From positions 12,108,001-12,172,000 of the forward strand of contig JARKIP010000053.1 of NCBI GenBank assembly GCA_029990175.1: a DNA stretch of 64,000 bases, given 5' to 3'. A program made the translations under genes and the position numbers. The notes under the pieces were generated by a model. It made no database searches. It had not been told where the DNA came from and saw only the letters and a list, made by a program, of their open reading frames with translations. Shown piece after piece: positions 22,213-31,893 of this stretch. This DNA is from Petunia secreta. Lineage: Eukaryota > Streptophyta > Magnoliopsida > Solanales > Solanaceae. The first letter of the stretch is position 1. Each line of letters begins with the position of its first letter.

Positions 22213-24159
22213 TCAGGATGTGGAAGGACCAGTTCCCTGAGACTTGTGAAGGAGATCAAACATCTGTTTGAGCATTCCCTCATTAGTCTCTTTTGCTTTT
22301 GAGGCCTCTGCCTTCCAGTAATTCCTCTCTTCTTCCAGCCTTGCAATCTCAGCAGCCTGCATAGCAACTTGTTGCCTAAGTGCCCTCACTTTGTTGTTCA
22401 GAGGCTGCCTCCCAACACCAGCCTGTGGAGGATCAGCCTGAACCGGCAAGTCACAGTTTATCAAGGTAGCACACCCAAATTTCTCCTTCTTTGTAGCTTT
22501 CACAACCCCTTCCAAGGGAACCTTCAACTTGGCAAAAATATCAGTCAGAATGAAACCAAACGGCAGGGAGTGTTTTCTCTTCCCAGCAATCACCCTTTTT
22601 ATCAGGTGGATCATAAAGCTGGGCCAATTGATCTGCTTTTCAGTGTCCAACAGTTCCATAAGGACCAGGTCCATGAAACTGGCAACTCCTCTTTTCTCCT
22701 GCCTTGGCATCACAACTTTGTTCACAAATTCAAATAAAACCTGATGCTGTGGATGCATCTCACTCTTTTGCACTGCCCTGGGTTTTTCTTCACCATCATT
22801 CTCAGCAAACTTCCTAGTGATCTCCAGATCAGTAGGCAAGTTTGTCAAGTCAGGCCAAACAGTCTTGACATAACTAGCATACCCAGAGGCAGGGATCCCC
22901 AGCAGCTCACCAAGTTCCCTTGTATAAAAAATGATGACGTTGTCATTAACAGATGTAGTGATTTGATCACCTCGGATGGAACAATTCTTATAGAATTCCT
23001 GCACCATACCCTTTGCACACCTACCAGAGATCTTAAGAACCATGTCCCTCCAACCCTGAGCATGTAGCTTTTGCAGCAACCAAACCATTCCTTCTTCTTG
23101 AACATCAGTCATAACCCTTCCTTTCAAAACCTTTCTAGTCAGCATGTCATCATGAACACAGTGCACAGTCTCACTTTCTTCAGCATCACTATCACTCTCA
23201 GCCTCAGCAACTAACTCATCACTGTCACTGGCAGAGTCTTCAGAAACCACCACTCTTTTAGAGGACCTGGTCCTCTTAGCAATTTTCTCAGCAGCTTTAA
23301 CTGAGCTTCTTGTCACCCTTCTCTCAGGAACCTTTCTTTTCTTTGACTGAGGCACCACCTCCTCAATCTCTACCATCTCATCATCCTCAGAAAAATCAGC
23401 CAAATCAAAATCATCAATATCATCTACTTTTTCTTCCTCAACTACCTGTTTTCCTTTCCCTTTTCTGCTCTTTTCCAAAGCAGCAGCCAGTTGTTCATCA
23501 GCAGCTTTAGCAGCACTTCTTGTCCTCCTACCCCCAGATGCAGGGGTTGAGGCAGAAGGAACAGGTCCTTTTGCCTTAGAGGAACTTCCAACTTTCTTCT
23601 TATTTCCGGGCTTATAACTATCACTTATCTTCTTCAATTTAGCAGCAATTTCAACAGTCTCATGATCATTAATGGGTCCCTTTCTAGCCAATTTTCTTTT
23701 CAGGCTCCTAATATTTATTAAATCCACCAATGGCCTATCACTGTCACTCATAGCCTCTTCAACATCTATAACATCTTCCATGGGTGCTCTAAAAGCAACC
23801 TCTGGAGACCCTGACCCCCCATGCACCGGTGCTTCCAAACTTCTAATGAGTTCCCCCTCAAGAGCAGCCTCAGAACCTTCTCCCCCTTCTTCCTCATCAA
23901 TAACAACATTCAGAGGGTGAGTGTAGTTTACCTTAAACTGATACAACACCATAGCATGAGAGAGATCCTCAACCTGCTCAGCAATGGATTCAGCCGTGGG
24001 AATTGATCCTTCCCCCTGAATCTCAGGTTCAGGTATTTCTGGAATTTGTTCAGGAACTTCAGGGTTTGGGTCGATGATTTCCATGGGTGAAGGAGGGTTG
24101 AGATTTTGTGGTTGTTCAACAGTGGGTGCAGATGGAGAATTATCAGAAGAAAGAGACAT
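22213..24159 (-). CDS. Third ORF of the copia element (env-position protein, nuclear-protein-like)
   Basis: I take ATG 24159 (MSLSSDNSPS) as the start, because the upstream in-frame codons lack ATG; that gives 648 codons. The N-terminus is Pro/Glu-rich. The middle is acidic with basic clusters that look like nuclear localisation signals (KSLKRK-type, SKKRKVPERRVTRSS, KRTRSSKR). From about residue 340 comes a folded region (EEGMVWLLQKLHAQGW, VQEFYKNCSIRGD, IIFYTRELGELLGI) resembling the plant-transposon domain I know as Transposase_32. The end is a coiled coil (VAMQAAEIARLEEERNYWKAE). No signal peptide or membrane segment is visible, so it does not look like an envelope protein despite its position. 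Function unknown. Confidence 0.85.
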   Translation of the reverse strand: MSLSSDNSPSAPTVEQPQNLNPPSPMEIIDPNPEVPEQIPEIPEPEIQGEGSIPTAESIAEQVEDLSHAMVLYQFKVNYTHPLNVVIDEEEGGEGSEAALEGELIRSLEAPVHGGSGSPEVAFRAPMEDVIDVEEAMSDSDRPLVDLINIRSLKRKLARKGPINDHETVEIAAKLKKISDSYKPGNKKKVGSSSKAKGPVPSASTPASGGRRTRSAAKAADEQLAAALEKSRKGKGKQVVEEEKVDDIDDFDLADFSEDDEMVEIEEVVPQSKKRKVPERRVTRSSVKAAEKIAKRTRSSKRVVVSEDSASDSDELVAEAESDSDAEESETVHCVHDDMLTRKVLKGRVMTDVQEEGMVWLLQKLHAQGWRDMVLKISGRCAKGMVQEFYKNCSIRGDQITTSVNDNVIIFYTRELGELLGIPASGYASYVKTVWPDLTNLPTDLEITRKFAENDGEEKPRAVQKSEMHPQHQVLFEFVNKVVMPRQEKRGVASFMDLVLMELLDTEKQINWPSFMIHLIKRVIAGKRKHSLPFGFILTDIFAKLKVPLEGVVKATKKEKFGCATLINCDLPVQADPPQAGVGRQPLNNKVRALRQQVAMQAAEIARLEEERNYWKAEASKAKETNEGMLKQMFDLLHKSQGTGPSTS

Positions 24160-24757
24160 GTTTGCAATTCTAATCAAAAGATAATTGACAATTCTTTCTG
24201 AAATTTTGCTAATTCAATTGATGAACAAGGTAAAAGAATAATGTAGGAGAAGAAGAGTATTTATAGAGTGAATTAAGTAGTGCAATTAGAGTAGGAGACG
24301 ATCAGCTTACCTCAGCACAACATGCAACGGCTAAGGACTCTTGGGAGTCTCCCGGAGAAAAAGAGCCGTTAGGCTGTATGACACCTTTTCAGAATGGGAA
24401 CTGTTCCTCCGATGGGACTCTTTTGCAGTTTGGATATGGTTAGGAAACTTAGTGGGATTTTATCCTAAACACAAGTTACCTATAGCCTTTATACTCCTAA
24501 ATTAATTGAATAATTACGAGTACATACCTGTTTTTAACACCACAATTCAGTGTCCTTCCAATTTGCAATTTTTGATCATCTGAAATTCTAAGAGCATAAG
24601 GGTAACATCATTCAATTTTAGCAACTCTAAATAATGTATGTAGCATGAGAGTATACATTTAAGTATAGAGATTGGACTGAATAATTCATAATGACTTGAA
24701 TAAAATTCATTTTAAGAGCAATTTTCTAGCCAATTATGAAGCAAAGCATTGAAGATT
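24160..24757 (-). other. Spacer between pol and the third ORF
   Basis: About 600 bp without a gene, holding the candidate TATA box and one copy of the 11-bp motif (24397). AT-rich near pol. Confidence 0.55.
24258..24265 (-). promoter_or_regulatory. Candidate TATA box for the third ORF
   Basis: The minus strand reads CTATAAATAC, about 100 bp upstream of ATG 24159. A start site some 30 bp further would leave a 5' leader of roughly 70 nt, consistent with transcription of the third ORF independent of the LTR. Confidence 0.5.
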
Positions 24758-27700
24758 TTATGTGAATTTAATCATCCCTAATTCCAATCTATTTCTTTCA
24801 AAATCATCTCTACCTAGAGCTTTTGTAAAAATGTCAGCTATTTGTTTTTCAGTTGGGCAAAATGCTATGGTGATCAAACATTTTTCATAATTGTCTCTTA
24901 GGAAATGATGTCTTATGTCAATGTGTTTAGTCCTTTTGTGATGCACTGGATTTTTTGTCATATTAATAGCACTAGTGTTATCACAATAGATAGGAACAGT
25001 TCCTACATCAACACCAAAATCCTGTAATTGTTGTTTGATCCATAACAACTGTGAACAACATGAAGCAGCTGCCACATATTCAGCTTTAGCAGTGGAAAGT
25101 GCCACTGAATTTTGTTTCTTGGTTCCCCAAGAAACCAAACACTCACCAAGAAAATGTGCCATACCTGAGGTTCTTTTTCTATCGACAAGGAAACCTGCAT
25201 AATCAGCATCAGTATATCCAACAAGATTAAAATTACCACCTTTTGGATACCAAAGTCCCAAGGGACCTGTTCCTTTCAGATACCTCAATATTCTTTTAGC
25301 AGCTTTCAAATGAGATTCCTTAGGATCTGATTGGAATCTAGCACACAAACCAACACTGAACACTATATCTGGTCTACTAGCAGTTAGATAAAGTAAGGAA
25401 CCTATCATACCCCTATACAATTTTTGATCAACTGATATTCCATGTTCATCAAGATCCAATTTTGTGGCAGTAGCAATAGGTGTGTCAATTCCCTTAGCAT
25501 TGTCCATATCAAATCTTTTAAGTAATTCCTTAACATACTTTTGTTGATGGATCATAGTTCCATTTGAGGTTTGCTTAATTTGTAAACCCAAAAAGAAGTT
25601 GAGTTCACCCATCATGCTCATCTCAAATTCACTCCCCATCAAGTTTGCAAATTCTTTACTTAAATTTTCACAAGTAGCACCAAAAATTATGTCATCTACA
25701 TAGATTTGAACAATTAAGAGATCCTTACCTTTTTCTTTTAAGAACAAAGTACTATCAATTTTACCTCTCTTGTATCCATGCTGGAGTAGAAATTTTGATA
25801 GCCTTTCATACCATGCTCTTGGTGCCTGCTTGAGCCCATACAAGGCCTTGTCCAACCTGTAAACATGTTCAGGGAACTGTTCACTTTCAAAACCTGGAGG
25901 TTGCTTGACATACACTTCTTCTTTCAAGTATCCATTCAGAAATGCACTCTTAACATCCATTTGATGTAGAGTAAAATCCATGTATGTAGCAAAGGCTATA
26001 AGAAGTCTTATTGCTTCCAATCTTGCAACTGGAGCAAAAGTCTCATCATAGTCGATGCCTTCCTCTTGACTATATCCCTGAACAACCAGTCTGGCCTTGT
26101 TCCTTGTTACCATGCCATCCTCATCAAGTTTGTTTCTGAAAACCCATTTTGTTCCAATTATGGACCTGTTCCTTGGCTTGGGTTCCAGATGCCAAACTTG
26201 ACTTCTTTGAAATTGATTCAATTCCTCCTGCATAGCATTTATCCAGTCTGCATCCTTCAGTGCTTCTTTCACATTTTTGGGTTCAACAAGAGATAGGAAA
26301 GCACTAAAAGCACACAGATTGTGATTTTTGACTGCTGATCTAGTTTGAATTCCTGCATTCTCGTCTGAGATTATTTGATCCACAGGATGTGACCCTTGAT
26401 ACTTGTAAGGCTTGGGGGTCAATCCATTGTCAGAAGTCCTCTGCTGAGGAACAGTTCCTGATCGAGTAGCACTACCAGTTTGTGAGGTGGAACCAGCATT
26501 TGTTCCCCCTGTATCTGTGCCACTGTTCTCAGTTCTGTTCTGAGGAACAGTTCCTTGCAGTTCAGTTCTCACATCCAGACCTTGCATTTGTGGATCAAGT
26601 TCATAAGCTTTCAGCAGTCCAATTTCTTCATCCTCATGTACCTGTTCTTGAGTGAGACTGTTAGTTTCATCGAATTTTACATGCATGCTTTCTTCAATTT
26701 TTAAAGTTTTCTTGTTAAACACCCTATATGCCTTACTATTCGAAGAATAACCAACAAAGATTCCTTCATCACTTCTAGGTTCAAATTTTCCTAAGGCATC
26801 TTTCCCATTGTTGTGTATAAAACACTTGCAACCAAAAGCCCTAAGATGAGAGATGTTTGGTTTTCTTCCTTTAAGCAACTCATATGGGGTCTTTTCTATT
26901 AATGGCCTAGTCATACATCTATTTATTATATAGCATGCAGTATTAATAGCCTCAGCCCAAAAGTTTTGTGGAAGATTTCCAGATATTAACATAGTTCTTG
27001 CCATTTCTTCTAGAGTCCTATTTTTCCTTTCCACTACACCATTTTGTTGTGGAGTTCTAGGTGAAGAAAAATTGTGATTAATGCCATTTTCATTGCAAAA
27101 ATTGAAAAACATATGATTTTCAAATTCAGTTCCATGATCTGACCTAATGGCAACAATAGGACTGTCTAGTGTTCTTTCAGCTTTCTTAGCAAAAATTGAA
27201 AATGCATTAAATGCTTCTTCTTTAGATGCAAGAAATATAGTCCATGTAAATCTAGAGTAATCATCCACCAATACCATTACATACTTCTTACCTCCACGAC
27301 TCATTGTTCTCATTGGACCACATAAATCCATATGGACCAGTTCCAAAGGCTTAGTGGTACTTACCTGTTTCTTCGATTTGAAGGAGGATTTTACCTGCTT
27401 CCCCCTGGCACAAGCTTCACATACCTTTTCATCATTAAACCTGATGTTAGGAAGACCTATCACCAAGTCCTTTGACACAAGTTTGTTCAATTGTGAAAGA
27501 CTAGCATGTCCTAGTCTTTTGTGCCATAGGAGGGGATCATTTTGCTCCACACTTAAGCAGCTCAAGCTTCCATCAGATAATGTCAGCAAGTCTACTTTGT
27601 AGATGTTTCCATGTCTGTTTCCCTGCAAAATAACCTCTCCAGAAGCTTGATTAGTCACAGTGCATCCAGTAGATGAGAAATTAACATTATTACCTTTGTC

Positions 27701-27970
27701 ACACAATTGAGATATACTCAACAAGCAATGCTTCAGTCCATCTACTAGAAATACATTATCTATGCAGTGTGAGTCAGATTTACCTACCTTTCCAATTCCA
27801 ATAATTTCCCCTTTCTTACCATTACCGAAGGAAACACTTCCTCCTTGGAAGGCTGAGAGTGAAAGGAACAGTTCCTTATGCCCTGTCATATGTCTTGAGC
27901 AACCACTGTCCATGTACCATTTGTGGTTTGTCTCCTTCACTCTAGCCTGCAAAAGAAAACTAGGGGTTAA
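24758..27970 (-). CDS. pol: pol polyprotein of the copia element
   Basis: One open frame of about 1064 codons with no ATG at its beginning; it opens just after a stop near 27971 and overlaps the end of gag in the +1 frame, so frameshifting or splicing is needed. In order: protease WYMDSGCSRHMTG (catalytic DSG), pre-integrase HKRLGHASLSQLNKL, integrase zinc ligands, core with VLVDDYSRFTW, RSDHGTEF and TPQQNGVVERKN (D, D, E), RT with WVFRNKLDEDG, HQMDVKSAFLNGYL and the catalytic IYVDDIIFG, and RNase H with GYTDADYAG, KAEYVAAASCC and TKHIDIRHHF. PR-IN-RT-RH is the copia order. All catalytic motifs look intact. Confidence 0.93.
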   Translation of the reverse strand, partial: LTPSFLLQARVKETNHKWYMDSGCSRHMTGHKELFLSLSAFQGGSVSFGNGKKGEIIGIGKVGKSDSHCIDNVFLVDGLKHCLLSISQLCDKGNNVNFSSTGCTVTNQASGEVILQGNRHGNIYKVDLLTLSDGSLSCLSVEQNDPLLWHKRLGHASLSQLNKLVSKDLVIGLPNIRFNDEKVCEACARGKQVKSSFKSKKQVSTTKPLELVHMDLCGPMRTMSRGGKKYVMVLVDDYSRFTWTIFLASKEEAFNAFSIFAKKAERTLDSPIVAIRSDHGTEFENHMFFNFCNENGINHNFSSPRTPQQNGVVERKNRTLEEMARTMLISGNLPQNFWAEAINTACYIINRCMTRPLIEKTPYELLKGRKPNISHLRAFGCKCFIHNNGKDALGKFEPRSDEGIFVGYSSNSKAYRVFNKKTLKIEESMHVKFDETNSLTQEQVHEDEEIGLLKAYELDPQMQGLDVRTELQGTVPQNRTENSGTDTGGTNAGSTSQTGSATRSGTVPQQRTSDNGLTPKPYKYQGSHPVDQIISDENAGIQTRSAVKNHNLCAFSAFLSLVEPKNVKEALKDADWINAMQEELNQFQRSQVWHLEPKPRNRSIIGTKWVFRNKLDEDGMVTRNKARLVVQGYSQEEGIDYDETFAPVARLEAIRLLIAFATYMDFTLHQMDVKSAFLNGYLKEEVYVKQPPGFESEQFPEHVYRLDKALYGLKQAPRAWYERLSKFLLQHGYKRGKIDSTLFLKEKGKDLLIVQIYVDDIIFGATCENLSKEFANLMGSEFEMSMMGELNFFLGLQIKQTSNGTMIHQQKYVKELLKRFDMDNAKGIDTPIATATKLDLDEHGISVDQKLYRGMIGSLLYLTASRPDIVFSVGLCARFQSDPKESHLKAAKRILRYLKGTGPLGLWYPKGGNFNLVGYTDADYAGFLVDRKRTSGMAHFLGECLVSWGTKKQNSVALSTAKAEYVAAASCCSQLLWIKQQLQDFGVDVGTVPIYCDNTSAINMTKNPVHHKRTKHIDIRHHFLRDNYEKCLITIAFCPTEKQIADIFTKALGRDDFERNRLELGMIKFT

Positions 27971-29816
27971 TTTTAAGAACCCAAACTAGTTTGGGTTCCT
28001 TTCCTTTTGAAAAAGGATGAATCAGATCTCTTTTAGCCCAAAATGGTAAAGGTTTCTTTGTGTGAACATCTCTCATTTTTACAGAATGTTGAACAGGTTT
28101 GTAGGACCTATTCTTCTGTTTCACAGGATTTCGAACAGGTTTATAGGACCTGTTCCTCTGGGCAGCCATTTTTAAAGATTGACAATTTTCTTTCCGGTGA
28201 CCAGTGTTCCCACAGTGAGTACATAGCCAGTTTTCAGGAAATGATAAGTACTTACTCTTTGGATCCCATTTGGATGAACTTTGTGCCTTCATGAATCCAA
28301 TACCTTTCCTGTTACTGCTATGATTTTCTTGCAACCATTCTAGTGCTTCAGAAGACTTGTTCCATTCTACAGTTTTTCTTAATTCCATTTTTGTTTTAAC
28401 CAGGTCTTCTTCTAAAGATCTTATCTTTTCATCTTTTTTACACAATTCATCAACTGTGTTTTTCAGTTTCTCTTCAGCAATAATCTGATGAGAATTAGCA
28501 ATACCTTTACCTTTTACAACTGTTTTAACATTTTCTAATTCCTGAGCAGTTGTTTCAAGTGTGAGGACCTGTTCCTCAAGCATGCTAATCTTCCTTTCCA
28601 GAAAATCATTTTTAATTATTTCCTCTTTGCATTCTATTTCTAAACAGTCAACTTTATCATGCAGTTGGTGATTATCATCCCTCAGAGTTTTAAATTCATT
28701 TAGCACAATATGGAATACTTTAACCAACTTTTCTCTAGACATGCTTTTTACATCTTCTTTAAGTTTAGAAACAAATACCTCAGGATCCTCTTCATTTTCT
28801 GAATCTCCAAGTGCCATTAGAGCAAGATCCTCATCCAGATCATCATCAGTTATTTCATCTTCACTGTCTTGCCATCCTGCAACCAGCGCTTTGGGATTTC
28901 CACTTTTTCTATGGACCTGTTCCCTAGCCTTCTTCCTTTCATCAATGAATTTCTTCCTCCATTCTCCTTCCATGATTGGACATTTGCTGATGTAGTGCTC
29001 CGAGCTTCCACATTTGTGGCATTCTCCAGCCTGTTTCATGTTAGTAGACCTACCCTGTCCACTAATTTCCCTTTTCTTATTCAAATATTTTTGAACACTT
29101 TTAGCGATAAGGACCAGTTCCTTATCATCAATGATTTTATCACCAGCAGTTAAGGCTAGGTTAGGTTCAGTTTTAACTGGTGCTCCTATGTTTTTAACCT
29201 TTTTCCTTAGTTCGTAAGTCTTTAGATTTCCTATGAGCTCATCTAAGGATAATGTGGTTAAATCTTTACTTTCAATGATAGCACATGCTTTGATCTCCCA
29301 AGAATCTGGAAGAACCCTAGTTAAAATCTTTTCTACCCTATCTTCCACAGTTAAAACCCTTCCCAAAGAGATAAGTTCAGAGGCAATGGCATTGAATCTA
29401 GTATACATTTCAGAGATTGATTCTTCTTCTTTCATTTTAAAGCTTTCATATTCAGCATAAAGAAGTGTACCTCTGGACCTTTTTACCTGACTTGTTCCTT
29501 CGTGTGCAACTTGTAGAGCATCCCAAATCTCCTTAGCAGTGGCATACCCTCTGATCCTTGTGCATTCGTCAGGACTAAGTCCACCAACCAGCCACTTCCT
29601 TGCCTTAGCATTCTTTTCCCATTGCTTTATATCTTCGGCATTGCACTCCTTCCTGGTTTTGGGAACATCCTTCCCATCAGCATCCTTCTTCATTGGGATC
29701 ATGGGACCTTCAGTAACTATGTCCCACAGTTCGTAATCCTCTGCCTGAAGGTGATCACGCATCCTCTCTTTCCACCATGAATAGTATTTCCCATTGAAGT
29801 AAGGTGCTCTAACCAT
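27960..29816 (-). CDS. gag: gag of the copia element, two zinc knuckles
   Basis: 618 codons from ATG 29816 (MVRAPYFNGKYYSWWKERM). The N-terminal half is the copia gag domain (WDALQVAHEGTSQVKRSR, VLPDSWEIKACAIIE). Knuckle 1 is CHKCGSSEHYISKCP near residue 268. An acidic linker and a long coiled coil follow (about 350-490), then knuckle 2, CTHCGNTGHRKENCQ, near residue 541. The tail ends KLVWVLKINP at a TAG that overlaps the start of pol. Ten codons starting at ATG 29852 (MSTSRENSEG) precede it in frame, closed by a TAG. Gag packages genomic RNA into virus-like particles. Confidence 0.9.
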   Translation of the reverse strand: MVRAPYFNGKYYSWWKERMRDHLQAEDYELWDIVTEGPMIPMKKDADGKDVPKTRKECNAEDIKQWEKNAKARKWLVGGLSPDECTRIRGYATAKEIWDALQVAHEGTSQVKRSRGTLLYAEYESFKMKEEESISEMYTRFNAIASELISLGRVLTVEDRVEKILTRVLPDSWEIKACAIIESKDLTTLSLDELIGNLKTYELRKKVKNIGAPVKTEPNLALTAGDKIIDDKELVLIAKSVQKYLNKKREISGQGRSTNMKQAGECHKCGSSEHYISKCPIMEGEWRKKFIDERKKAREQVHRKSGNPKALVAGWQDSEDEITDDDLDEDLALMALGDSENEEDPEVFVSKLKEDVKSMSREKLVKVFHIVLNEFKTLRDDNHQLHDKVDCLEIECKEEIIKNDFLERKISMLEEQVLTLETTAQELENVKTVVKGKGIANSHQIIAEEKLKNTVDELCKKDEKIRSLEEDLVKTKMELRKTVEWNKSSEALEWLQENHSSNRKGIGFMKAQSSSKWDPKSKYLSFPENWLCTHCGNTGHRKENCQSLKMAAQRNRSYKPVRNPVKQKNRSYKPVQHSVKMRDVHTKKPLPFWAKRDLIHPFSKGKEPKLVWVLKINP

Positions 29817-29887
29817 TGACTAACCCTCACTGTTCTCACGTGATGTACTCATCTAATCCTAGGTGTTAGCCTTTTCAAGGATAACCC

Positions 29888-29899
29888 GCTCTGATACCA
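29888..29899 (-). other. Primer binding site, initiator-Met tRNA type (copia)
   Basis: The minus strand reads TGGTATCAGAGC, two bases from the LTR edge at 29902. Confidence 0.9.
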
Positions 29900-29901
29900 A
29901 T

Positions 29902-30707
29902 TGTTATTTCCCACGAATACACCACTTTACTGTTTTAAGGACCAGTTCCTTAAAATGTATTCCTTTACTCTACGATGTGCGGAATAAAAACTGTAAGTAA
30001 TTGAACACCAGATTTTAGCGTGGAAAAACCCCTAGACACGGGATCAAAAAACCACGACCTACTTCTCAAGTAGGATTTCAACTTCACTATGTAAAAAGAC
30101 CCACTTGGTTACAAGACTCACTCTTACTAACCTAGGACTAACTCTAATCCTTTAGTGATCTTTCTCACGATCAGTGAAGTTGTGTCAAGTCCACGACTTG
30201 AACTACACAGTTTACAACTCGATTTTTGCTTACTACAATTGAACTAAGACTTGAACTTTTACAAGACTCAATCTAAGGAACAGGTTCTTACTTAGTTCTA
30301 CTGTAGCTAATGATTACACAAATAAGCTAATAATTCTTCTCAGCTTTTGCTCGATGCTCTCTCTATTTGTGTACAACTTCTATGGCTGATAGTCTTATCG
30401 TTTTATAGTTTCCAGCAGCCAAGAAGTCCCAATGAATTAGAATTCCAAAGCTCCCTTGACTTTGAATCCTAATTTGATTCTACCTTCTTGAATCCAAATC
30501 CTTTATCCTTTAGGATTATGCAATCTTTTCGTATCTGATTAGGCCTGCATAATTATCGAGATACACGTCAGTATTAGGATAAATAATAATATCTTAATCA
30601 AATGATTTTGCATGAATTATCTATTCTGCTTCAGTAATTCAAAGGAACAGGTCCTTTGAATCCGTTCCTCAGTCATCAGTCAAAACTCCAAGCTTTCCAA
30701 GCTAACA
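29902..30707 (-). repeat. 5' LTR of the copia element
   Basis: 806 bp, near-identical to 20946-21751. It has exact GGAMCWGKTCC motifs at 29939 and 30644 and is followed by TSD CAACC at 30708-30712. Confidence 0.92.
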
Positions 30708-30968
30708 CAACCCCCTGGTCATACACTTATACATGCATAATCCTCATTCCTAAATCAGATAACCCTAATGATTTAATGATTTTACTCTTTTATTTTAAGT
30801 AACTTCACTTAAAAATGATCTCATAGTTACTTAACAATATAACTGCTCCAATAATGAACAAGATGATCATCTCACCAAAGTGTAAGTATTATTATATATA
30901 ACAGAATATAAATTGAATGGCTCGAATTACTTACATTGGAGTAGGAAGATCACTTGACCGCTTGAACC

Positions 30969-31030
<62 letters not shown>
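30969..31030. repeat. (TAA)n microsatellite
   Basis: About twenty uninterrupted TAA units. Confidence 0.95.
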
Positions 31031-31813
31031 GTCAAACTTCGTTATAACAATCTTTCGCTATAACAATATTTCAGTATAACGATTTGAATTTTCCAAAACC
31101 GATTTTTCATGTTATATTTTATCTCTCTATAACAACATTTTATATATAAAAACAATGATGTTCATTATAGAGGTACACTCTACTTACTACTACTTGGACT
31201 GAAATAGAATAGTCAACTATTAAGCACTTCAACAACCTCCTAGGGAAAGCTGTTGAATGTTTATTTGGATAAAAATCTTCGCCAATTTGAGCGTTATATT
31301 GTCAGTAAGAGACTGAAATTTAAGAAACAACCTATAATTTTAGAATTCTTAACGTAAAACTTAATTTTCTAAAAATTTTCAGCTAATTTTAAATGTATAT
31401 GTTCCTTAGTCTTTAATTTTTTATCGATACGGTACAACTAGTTATGAATTTATTAATAATGAATTAAAATTTCCAATTTTTAGTTAATGAAATATGAATA
31501 TCTATTAATATTTTAAATTTAACAAGTATTTTATTTTTCGTTTATAAAATAAAAAGTACAGAAAAAATAATTTTTTGCGTACGTTTTATTTATAATAGCT
31601 AAATAAGATATAATCGTCAAATGCCAATACACATGCATAACAACACCGTACTATAACAGCCATGAAATTAACAAACACTGCCACTATATATAATCGTTTC
31701 AGGTTGTTTGATGTCTATCAGTTACCTAAGTTCGATAGATTCGCTAGATGAGTCTAGGTGAGGCTATCGGGTACCTACACAACCCATTTGAAAATTTGGA
31801 TCGTGTCGATTTA

Positions 31814-31893
31814 GATGTTTAGATTTGTGTTTGGATGATTTGACTTCTGTTTGGATGTTTAGACTTTCTTTTGAATGTTTAGACTTGTTTTTG
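31814..31893. repeat. 20-bp tandem repeat, four units
   Basis: Units read GATGTTTAGATTTGTGTTTG with two to six changes between copies, in perfect 20-bp register. Confidence 0.75.

Larger units (their letters stand above)
20946..30707 (-). mobile_element. Young Ty1/copia element, SIRE/Maximus type, with a third ORF
   Basis: Both LTRs are 806 bp, begin TGTTA, end TAACA, and by eye differ at only two positions (G/A in AAAATGTGTTCC, C/A in GTCTTCTCG). The 5-bp duplication CAACC is perfect (20941-20945 and 30708-30712). Gag (618 codons) and pol (about 1064 codons) are open. A third ORF lies between pol and the 3' LTR on the same strand, an arrangement known from SIRE/Maximus elements (sireviruses). 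The long gag with two zinc knuckles supports that placement. Near-identical LTRs and intact ORFs suggest a recent, possibly still mobile copy. Confidence 0.9.

Noticed and set aside
23310..23920. Plus-strand Ser/Pro-rich frames
   Set aside because: Antisense shadows of the acidic and basic parts of the copia third ORF.
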